Assembly (NCBI GenBank): GCA_902555585.1
Contig: CACDSY010000005.1
Location: forward strand, 16,670-80,669
DNA from: an uncultured Pelagibacteraceae bacterium
Lineage (GTDB): Bacteria; Pseudomonadota; Alphaproteobacteria; Pelagibacterales; Pelagibacteraceae
Length of the DNA stretch: 64,000 nucleotides
Reading direction: 5' to 3'
Under the pieces are notes generated by a model. That model was not told the origin of the DNA and searched no databases. It saw nothing but the letters and a program-made list of their open reading frames with translations. Made by a program: the position numbers and the translations under genes. Below, piece after piece: positions 58,347 through 64,000 of the stretch (the first letter of the stretch is position 1; each line of letters starts with the position of its first letter).

Positions 58347-59838
58347 TTGAACCTCCTCCCATCAAAATTCCTAATTTTTCAGCAGTAACAGAATCTGCAT
58401 CAATTATTTTAGATAGTTTACCTTTATAAATTACACAAATTCGGTCACTTAATTTTAAGAGTTCATCGTTATCAGTAGAAATTAATATTGATGATTTTCC
58501 TTGCTCGTTAATTTTAATTAATGTTTCATGAATGTAGTTGATCGCACCAACATCAAGACCCCATGTTGGGTTAAAACATACTAACAATTCAGGTGAGGTA
58601 ATTAATTCTCTTCCAATAATTAATTTTTGAAGATTGCCTCCAGATAAAAATTGACTTTTTAATTCTACATTGTCTGTATTTACAGAAAAATTAGAAAGTA
58701 TCTTTTTGGCGTGTTCTTTTATCTTTTTTTCATTCACTAACCCTTTTTCAAAAAAGTTTGATGACTTAAAATTGTTTAATGCAACATTTTCAAATATCTT
58801 TAACTCAGGAACTGCAGCTTGCGATATACGATCTTCTGGTGAAAAAGCCATAAGGTACTCTCTTCTTTCTCTTGGATTTAACTTACTAATTTCTTTATTT
58901 CTAAACATTATCGAAGTACCTTCAGTAATTATTTCTCCACTCAGTATTTGAAATAGTTCATTCTGACCATTTCCCGAAATCCCAGCGATACCTAAACACT
59001 CTCCTTTTTTTAAAGACAGGTTTAAATCATTTAGGTTTGTTTCATATGGGTCGTCACTTTTAAAATTAAGATTTGAGATTTTTAAAATTTCTTCACTATT
59101 TTTAAAATTATTAATTTTTTTTTTAATAGTATTTAAACTTTCACCTACCATTTTATTAGCTAAACTTTCAATTTTTTCGTCAATAGTATTACTAACCGAA
59201 ACTACTTTACCTTTTCTCATTACGGCTACCTCATCACAAAGAGATAAAACTTCTTTTAATTTGTGAGTAATATAAATAATTAAAATTCCATCTTTAGAAA
59301 ATTGCTTCAAAGAAATAAATAAATCATCAGTTTCTTGTTCTGTTAAAACTGATGTAGGTTCATCCATAATCAATACTTTTGGATTTCTAATTAAACACCT
59401 TATAATTTCTACTTTCTGTTTTTGACCTGCTGATAAATTTAGAACTGGAATATCTAGATCAATTTTAAAATTGTATTTTTTTAATATATCGTTGACTAAA
59501 ATTCTTAGATCTTCATCTTTTTTGTCACTATCGATACTTAAATTTTCAAATACTGATAAAGTTTCGAAGAGATTGAAATGTTGAAAAACCATTCCAATAT
59601 TATTCTTTTTAGCATCTAAGGGAGAATTTAGTTTAATACTTTCGTTATTTAAAAAAACTTCACCCTGATCAGGCTTTACTACCCCAGATAAGATTTTAAC
59701 AAGCGTAGACTTACCAGCACCATTTTCTCCCAATAAAGCGTATATTTTTCCACTTATAAATTCTAATGATACTTTGTCGTTTGCAATGCATCCTGGATAA
59801 ATTTTAGAAATTTCTGATACTTTGAGTTTTGTATTCAT
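58339..59838 (-). CDS. ABC transporter ATP-binding protein with two nucleotide-binding domains
   Basis: Tandem ATPase of 499 residues of the sugar/nucleoside (RbsA/YufO) class. Domain 1 has Walker A GENGAGKST (37-45), signature LSAGQKQ and Walker B VLIMDEPTSVLT. Domain 2 has the degenerate GISGNGQNE loop typical of this class and signature LSGGNLQ. It is first in the ATPase-permease-permease-binding protein order, a normal layout for BMP-type transporters. No clear -35/-10 pair stood out upstream. Confidence 0.92.
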   Translation of the reverse strand: MNTKLKVSEISKIYPGCIANDKVSLEFISGKIYALLGENGAGKSTLVKILSGVVKPDQGEVFLNNESIKLNSPLDAKKNNIGMVFQHFNLFETLSVFENLSIDSDKKDEDLRILVNDILKKYNFKIDLDIPVLNLSAGQKQKVEIIRCLIRNPKVLIMDEPTSVLTEQETDDLFISLKQFSKDGILIIYITHKLKEVLSLCDEVAVMRKGKVVSVSNTIDEKIESLANKMVGESLNTIKKKINNFKNSEEILKISNLNFKSDDPYETNLNDLNLSLKKGECLGIAGISGNGQNELFQILSGEIITEGTSIMFRNKEISKLNPRERREYLMAFSPEDRISQAAVPELKIFENVALNNFKSSNFFEKGLVNEKKIKEHAKKILSNFSVNTDNVELKSQFLSGGNLQKLIIGRELITSPELLVCFNPTWGLDVGAINYIHETLIKINEQGKSSILISTDNDELLKLSDRICVIYKGKLSKIIDADSVTAEKLGILMGGGSID

Positions 59839-59977
59839 TAGAATCGGTTTGATAGTAATAAAAATAAAGAATTAAGTAATATAAATACATTATATTTATC
59901 CTATTTTAATGGAAAACTTATTTTTTTTTCAACTTTTAAGTTAATCTTTTGACACATTTCAGTATTATAAATGAATT

Positions 59978-60280
59978 ATGAAAATTCGATTCGTTATTAC
60001 ATTAATATCATTCCTTTTTTTAACTTTAGGCTGTCAAACTATTCAAAACAAAACTGATGAAGTCGTAGAAAAGGAAAATAAGAAATATGGTTTATTTGTT
60101 GGCGGAGATGTAAATATTATGAAGTTAGAATTAGGGGCTCCTAGCGAAGACATCATAAATGATACAGGTAATGAAGTTTTAATTTATAAAACTAAAAAAT
60201 ACGGTGTACCATGTGAGAGAAGATTTGAAGTTAATGCTAGTGGAACAATCATATCTTTCAGTTCTAGTGGATGTTTTTAA
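59978..60280 (+). CDS. Small lipoprotein of unknown function
   Basis: 100-residue protein with a lipoprotein signal peptide (FVITLISFLFLTLGC, lipobox Cys19). The mature part is about 80 residues: a short charged stretch, then GDVNIMKLELGAPSEDIINDTGNEVLIYKTKKYGVPCERRFEV and a C-terminal ISFSSSGCF with a second cysteine. Two further cysteines (in VPCERR and SSGCF) could form a disulfide. The LELGAPSEDI...GNEVLIY pattern recalls SmpA/BamE-like small lipoproteins, but this is not firm. A TATAAA lies 6 bases before the ATG. Confidence 0.75.
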   Translation: MKIRFVITLISFLFLTLGCQTIQNKTDEVVEKENKKYGLFVGGDVNIMKLELGAPSEDIINDTGNEVLIYKTKKYGVPCERRFEVNASGTIISFSSSGCF

Positions 60281-60281
60281 A

Positions 60282-60303
60282 CTTGTGGGGCGAACCCCAC
60301 AAG
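60282..60303. terminator. GC-rich hairpin between convergent genes
   Basis: A perfect 9-bp stem CTTGTGGGG / CCCCACAAG around a CGAA loop, unusually GC-rich for this genome. It lies 1 base after the lipoprotein stop and 14 bases before the hsp20 stop, so it probably terminates both. U-runs are weak: TTTTT on the plus strand starts 11 bases later. Confidence 0.75.
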
Positions 60304-60317
60304 CAAGGTTCAACTTT

Positions 60318-60764
60318 TTACTTGATTTCAATAAGTCTTTTTTTTTTGTGATCTGGTAAAATTCTTTCACAATCAATTGTCAAAAGACCATCCTTAAGTT
60401 CAGCTCCATTTACTTTTACATCATCAGCAATAGTAAAAGATCTTGCAAATTGCCTTTGTGAAATTCCTTTGTGAATTATTTCACCATCTACACTTTGATC
60501 ATCAGACTTATTAACTTGTTTAGTTCTAACTGTTAATATATTGTCTTCGAACTCAACCTCAACATCTTTTTTGTTAAAACCAGCTAATGCAACTTCTATT
60601 GAATAGTTGTCTTTGCCAGTTTTTCTTATGTTGTATGGTGGATAATTTGATTGCATTGTCATACCACCATTACCAAGCATGCTTTCAAACTGGTCGAACA
60701 TATCATCGAAACCAATAGAAAACGGTCTTAGTGAGTTAAAGATAGATAGATCCTTACTTGTCAT
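60318..60764 (-). CDS. Small heat-shock protein (Hsp20/IbpA family)
   Basis: ATP-independent holdase chaperone of 148 residues. The N-terminus carries RPFSIGFDDMFDQFESML; the alpha-crystallin domain spans about 40-135 with YNIRKTGKDNYSIEVALAGFNKKDVEVEFEDNILTV and QRQFARSFTIADDVKVNGAELKDGLLTID. Conserved GLL and the terminal strand are present. The leader holds an RpoH-like promoter and a possible ROSE-type thermosensor, both consistent with heat induction. Confidence 0.94.
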   Translation of the reverse strand: MTSKDLSIFNSLRPFSIGFDDMFDQFESMLGNGGMTMQSNYPPYNIRKTGKDNYSIEVALAGFNKKDVEVEFEDNILTVRTKQVNKSDDQSVDGEIIHKGISQRQFARSFTIADDVKVNGAELKDGLLTIDCERILPDHKKKRLIEIK

Positions 60765-60768
60765 ATTT

Positions 60769-60788
60769 ACTCCTTTTGTTAAGCAAGT
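60769..60788 (-). promoter_or_regulatory. ROSE-like RNA thermometer core before hsp20
   Basis: The minus-strand leader reads ACUUGCU, a 7-base loop UAACAAA, then AGGAGU. ACU-U-G-CU pairs with AGGAGU through A-U, C-G, U-A, U-G, a bulged G, C-G and U-A. That is the ROSE arrangement (UUGCU against the AGGA Shine-Dalgarno), found before small heat-shock genes in alphaproteobacteria. The hairpin would hide the ribosome-binding site 5-10 bases before the ATG at 60764. The upstream ROSE stems are not evident. Confidence 0.45.
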
Positions 60789-60824
60789 TAATTTATGCTA
60801 GCCCCATTAGGCGACTAACAATAT

Positions 60825-60853
60825 ATATATGGTTAGTAATTATAAAATTTCAA
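60825..60853 (-). promoter_or_regulatory. RpoH (sigma-32)-like promoter of hsp20
   Basis: On the minus strand TTGAAA (60853-60848) and CCATATAT (60832-60825) are 15 bases apart, close to heat-shock sigma consensus CTTGAAA...CCCCATNT. The start would lie near 60818, leaving a leader of about 54 bases with the ROSE-like element. Confidence 0.5.
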
Positions 60854-60864
60854 TACAAGATTAT

Positions 60865-62940
60865 TTAGATTTTTTCTGCTATTTTTAGGGCAAAAGCGTA
60901 ATCAAGAGCTATTTCTTCAATTGCGCCATCTCTTCCAGATTTTCCTCCATGACCAGCGTTCATCTCAGTTTTTAATAATAATAAATTATTATCTGTTTTA
61001 TAGTCTCTTAGTTTAGCTGTAAATTTTGTTGGTTCGTCAAATAGAACTCTATTATCACTAAGACTTGTAGTAATTAAAATATTTGGATAATCCATTTTTT
61101 TAATATTGTTATATGGAGCATATGAATAAATATAATCAAAATGATCTTTATTCTCTTTAGCATTCCCAAATTCGTCAAATTCTCCAACCGTCAAGGGCAG
61201 AGAATGGTCAAGGTTAGTTGTTAAAGAATCTACAAACGGTACAGCCATTATTAACCCTAAAAATAGCTCAGGCGCCTCATTTACAACTACTCCCATAAGT
61301 AAACCCCCAGCTGATCCACCCATACCTATAATTTTACCTTTTGAAGTATATTTTTTTTCAATCAAGAATTTTCCAACAGCAATGTAATCTTCAAATGTAT
61401 TTTTTTTGTTTAAAAGTTTTCCCTCCTTCCACCATTTCATTCCTCTTTCCATTCCTCCTCTTATATGTGCTGTAACCCAAATTATGTCTCTATCTATAAG
61501 GCTCAGTCGTGTAGATGAAAAACCTGGAGACATCGAATTTCCATAAGAACCATAGCCGTAAAGTAAAAGGTTTGAAGATCCATCCAGATTTGTATCCTTA
61601 TGTCTTGTTATAGTTATTGGAACCATTCTTCCATCGTGAGATGGGCATTCAATACGCTCAACTACATAATCATTTGAGTTATGTCCAGATGGAATTTCTT
61701 GTTCTTTAACAAGTTTTTTTTCTTTTGATTTTAAATTATATAAAAAAGTCCTTCCTGGTGTTTTAGGGGAAGAATATGATAAATACACATTGTCTGTATT
61801 TTTATCTTTTTGAAGCAGTGAAATGCTCGGGACAATTACTTTTTCATTACAAAAAATTATCTCTTCTTCTTTGTCTGTCTTTGGATCACGTAAAATTATT
61901 TTTCCAAGTGCATTAGATGTTTCAGATCTAATTATCCAATTTTTTAAAAATACTAAACCCCCTATTAATACCTCATCTTTTGCAGCAACAAATGTCTCCC
62001 ATTTTTGTTTAACTAAATCAGCACACCTATCAATTTTAAAATCCTCAGCATTCTCATTGGTATGTTTATAAAAAAAGTCATCCCAAGAATTTACTGAGTA
62101 AATTATACCCCTTTTCCTCTTTTGAATTAATTTAGGATTTGGATTATTTTCATCAACACTAAAATAATATTGTTCAGAGGTGTTATGATCAGAGCTTGTA
62201 ATTATAAAATATTTTTCATCTGAACTTAAGCCAATACCAACAGTAAATGCCTCACTTTTTTCTTCAAAGACCAATAAATCATCTTTTGTTGCTGTTCCAA
62301 TTTCATGTCTATAAATAGTTCTGGGCCTATGATTTTCGTCTAATTTAGAATAAAATATATATTTGTCATCCAAACTAAATTCGATACTACCACTTGTTTC
62401 ATCAATTTTTTCAGTGACTAAATTTCCAGATTTTATATTTCTTATATAAATTGTATAATATTCAGATCCTTTCAAATCTAAAGAATATCCAAGATATTCA
62501 TCGTTAAAGCTTACTTCTAAGTCACCCAAACCAAAATACTCTGTTTTAAGTTCCTCCTTCTCTTTATCGCCATTCCATATTTCCTCAACTTTTTCCTCAC
62601 CAATTTTTCTTCTTAGTTTTATAGAATAATTTCCTTTTGCTGTAGTTTTAGTCCAATACTCATAATTTTTATCTTTGTAAGGAAGTGACTCATCATCCAG
62701 TTTAATTCTTGCTTTAATTTCATCAAAAAGTTTTCTTTGAATATCTTGCGTATCTTTCATTTGATCAGAAAAAAAGTCATTTTCATCTTCTAAATATTTT
62801 CTTACCTCAGGTAAAAGTTTTGAACTATCCTTTAAAACCTCAAGAATATTTGGTTGATGTATCCAACTATAATCATCTGTCCAAGTCGTATTGTGACAAG
62901 ATTTTATTTCAGGTTTCTTTTCAAGCTGTGGTAATTTCAT
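60865..62940 (-). CDS. ptrB: Oligopeptidase B (prolyl oligopeptidase family S9A)
   Basis: Cytoplasmic or periplasmic serine peptidase of 691 residues that cleaves short peptides after basic residues. The N-terminal half is a beta-propeller with blades such as EYWTKTTAKGNYSIKLRRK; the C-terminal alpha/beta hydrolase has nucleophile Ser543 in GMGGSAGGLLMG and the catalytic histidine in NAGHGGKSGR. The DYSWIHQPN start and YGSYG...FSSTRLSLIDR match oligopeptidase B. No signal peptide is seen. Divergent from the J-protein gene across 18 bases. Confidence 0.92.
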   Translation of the reverse strand: MKLPQLEKKPEIKSCHNTTWTDDYSWIHQPNILEVLKDSSKLLPEVRKYLEDENDFFSDQMKDTQDIQRKLFDEIKARIKLDDESLPYKDKNYEYWTKTTAKGNYSIKLRRKIGEEKVEEIWNGDKEKEELKTEYFGLGDLEVSFNDEYLGYSLDLKGSEYYTIYIRNIKSGNLVTEKIDETSGSIEFSLDDKYIFYSKLDENHRPRTIYRHEIGTATKDDLLVFEEKSEAFTVGIGLSSDEKYFIITSSDHNTSEQYYFSVDENNPNPKLIQKRKRGIIYSVNSWDDFFYKHTNENAEDFKIDRCADLVKQKWETFVAAKDEVLIGGLVFLKNWIIRSETSNALGKIILRDPKTDKEEEIIFCNEKVIVPSISLLQKDKNTDNVYLSYSSPKTPGRTFLYNLKSKEKKLVKEQEIPSGHNSNDYVVERIECPSHDGRMVPITITRHKDTNLDGSSNLLLYGYGSYGNSMSPGFSSTRLSLIDRDIIWVTAHIRGGMERGMKWWKEGKLLNKKNTFEDYIAVGKFLIEKKYTSKGKIIGMGGSAGGLLMGVVVNEAPELFLGLIMAVPFVDSLTTNLDHSLPLTVGEFDEFGNAKENKDHFDYIYSYAPYNNIKKMDYPNILITTSLSDNRVLFDEPTKFTAKLRDYKTDNNLLLLKTEMNAGHGGKSGRDGAIEEIALDYAFALKIAEKI

Positions 62941-62958
62941 TATGAATCAAGTTAATAT

Positions 62959-63468
62959 ATGAATATTTTTTTTATAACACTTATTATTTTTATAGTTGTA
63001 TATGTTCTTCTGACTTGGTTTGCTAGGAGTTCTGCTAAAAAAATTTCAAGATTTATAAGAATATTGATTATTATTTCTGCAATAGTATTAGCTGTTGTTA
63101 TGGCGTATGCCGGAAGATATATATTTTCACTACCTTTTGTTTTGGCAATCTTGCCCCTGATAAAAACTAAAGCTGGGATATCTTTATTTCAACTTCTAAG
63201 ATTATGGGGGCTTTTTAGAGTTTTAAGAAACTCGGGGCGATTTAACTTTAATAATTTTAATCAATCAGCAAACAAACAAAATATATCCTTAGATGAAGCG
63301 TATAAAATATTAAATTTAAAATCTGACGTAAAATACACCAAAGAACAAGTAATGCAGTCCTATAAATCTATAATGAAAAAAATTCATCCAGATGTAAGTC
63401 CAGAGCTAACTAGGCTAGCCTCAATAGTGAATGAAGCAAAAGAAATAGTAATAAAAAATATTAGTTAA
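62959..63468 (+). CDS. Membrane-anchored J-domain protein
   Basis: 169 residues: hydrophobic helices at about 3-20 and 34-66, a hydrophilic linker, then a C-terminal J domain (about 108-169) with the essential HPD motif at 143-145 (KKIHPDVSPE). The layout resembles DjlA/DjlC and mitochondrial Tim14/Pam18: a membrane-tethered J domain recruiting DnaK. Its partner is presumed DnaK, encoded elsewhere. Its stop codon overlaps the convergent GT9 stop by TTAA. The start codon is 18 bases from ptrB. Confidence 0.87.
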   Translation: MNIFFITLIIFIVVYVLLTWFARSSAKKISRFIRILIIISAIVLAVVMAYAGRYIFSLPFVLAILPLIKTKAGISLFQLLRLWGLFRVLRNSGRFNFNNFNQSANKQNISLDEAYKILNLKSDVKYTKEQVMQSYKSIMKKIHPDVSPELTRLASIVNEAKEIVIKNIS

Positions 63469-64000
63469 TTCTTGAATCTATTAATGTTTTTTATAACTTC
63501 TTCAACAAGAACTAAATTTGGATCAGCATTGGAGCCATGGCTCATTTTATCTATATCGAATCCTCTAGGTATTATTCGGCAAAAGTTCTTGCTGTAATCT
63601 GTATAAGCTCTCGGGGAGTCTAATAGGATAACTATACTTTTTATACCTGACTGTGAGGTTATATGCGATCCAAAAGAATCATTTCCTACATACATGTTGC
63701 ATGATGTCAATATTGGAATCAGTTGTTTTATAGTCATATTGTGAAGTGATGAACAATTTTTTTTAACTATTTTATCCATAATTTCATTTGATATATTGCT
63801 TTCATTTTTTCCACAAAGCAAATAAAAATAAAAATTATTCTCTAAATTTAATTTATTAATTAAATTTGAATAGTTGCCAACACCCCACTTTGTAGTAGGA
63901 CCAGATGATCCTACTCCAAGTACAATATTAAACTTATTTTTGTGTATAATATTTTTTCCAATTTCTCTATTTTTGTTTGAAACAAAAAATTTTGTCTCAG
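63465..64000 (-). CDS. Glycosyltransferase family 9-like protein (5'-truncated by window)
   Basis: The frame is open to the window end, so about 178 C-terminal residues are visible and the N-terminus lies beyond 64000. A candidate TTG at 63821 is internal. The visible part has the GT9 (heptosyltransferase) pattern: VLGVGSSGPTTKWGVGNYSNLINKL near the start, FYFYLLCGKNESNIS, and NMYVGNDSFGSHITSQSGIKSIVILL, equivalent to the NDTGxxHLA loop that binds the sugar nucleotide. It has Ser where relatives have Thr. The acceptor is unknown; lipopolysaccharide core or related glycan is likely. Confidence 0.8.
   Translation of the reverse strand, partial: ETKFFVSNKNREIGKNIIHKNKFNIVLGVGSSGPTTKWGVGNYSNLINKLNLENNFYFYLLCGKNESNISNEIMDKIVKKNCSSLHNMTIKQLIPILTSCNMYVGNDSFGSHITSQSGIKSIVILLDSPRAYTDYSKNFCRIIPRGFDIDKMSHGSNADPNLVLVEEVIKNINRFKN

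Noticed and set aside
63465..63821. 118-residue complete gene at the right end
   Set aside because: The frame continues without a stop to base 64000 and the added residues carry the GT9 motif VLGVGSSGPTTKWG, so it is the 3' part of a longer gene.

Overview
The window is a gene-dense, strongly AT-rich bacterial chromosome segment (AT content judged by eye, not computed). It is almost certainly from an alphaproteobacterium of the SAR11 / Pelagibacterales group. The evidence is: alphaproteobacterial gene orders (sucA-sucB-lpdA, atpHAGDC without F0 genes, rplU-rpmA-obgE, metX-metW, chvI-chvG-ahcY); an F1 inhibitor zeta subunit (DUF1476); a RegA/ActR-type regulator; a class I lysyl-tRNA synthetase; a SAM-II riboswitch before metX; and very small intergenic spaces. 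There are no rRNA or tRNA genes, insertion sequences, phage genes or CRISPR arrays. No stretch over 300 bases lacks a gene; the longest gaps are about 183 bases (metX/hisC), 144 bases (decarboxylase/regA) and 139 bases (ABC ATPase/lipoprotein).

Layout. 1-7466 (+): 2-oxoglutarate dehydrogenase (sucA, cut at its 5' end, then sucB and lpdA) followed by priA. 7565-12353 (+): the F1 ATP synthase operon. 12342-18874 (-): one long unit led by ribosomal proteins L21/L27, then obgE, proB, proA, nadD, rsfS, ctpA, rppH. 18940-21374 (-): metX-metW-gloB behind a SAM-II riboswitch. 21558-23535 (+): hisC-type aminotransferase and prephenate dehydrogenase. 23532-27095 (-): trkH, ampG, an NlpC/P60 hydrolase. 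27182-30656 (+): lysK, pyrD, rpmB, queuosine-precursor transporter. 30658-34818 (-): a polyamine cluster (group IV decarboxylase, deoxyhypusine synthase-like protein, AguB, AguA) preceded by an attenuator-like leader. 34963-36457: regA/actR and a lone ABC ATPase. 36508-44948 (+): polA, chvI-chvG, ahcY, tsaE, amgK, murU. 44945-53950: gpmA, zeta subunit, nuclease, lysozyme-like lipoprotein, an RND pump with a short adaptor, mercaptopyruvate sulfurtransferase, msrA, a DMT transporter, an AlkA-like glycosylase. 53947-59838: two DUF1330 proteins, a purine phosphoribosyltransferase, and a BMP-type nucleoside ABC transporter. 59978-64000: a small lipoprotein, Hsp20, oligopeptidase B, a membrane J-protein, and the C-terminal part of a GT9 glycosyltransferase cut by the window end.

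How the genes connect. Energy metabolism is represented by the F1 sector, its zeta inhibitor about 34 kb away, and the oxoglutarate dehydrogenase complex. Several envelope genes (AmpG, NlpC/P60, AmgK, MurU, the lysozyme-like lipoprotein) fit peptidoglycan turnover and recycling. The phosphoribosyltransferase and the BMP transporter converge on one terminator and together suggest purine scavenging. MetX under SAM control and AhcY cover the methionine/SAM cycle. The polyamine cluster appears to make putrescine and then homospermidine or a similar product.

No defence system or mobile island was found. The most interesting signals are regulatory and architectural: an attenuator-like leader before the polyamine operon, a recurring pattern of promoters placed directly at start codons without a Shine-Dalgarno site, convergent genes sharing a 4-base stop overlap, an RND adaptor without its helical hairpin, and a ROSE-like element before hsp20.
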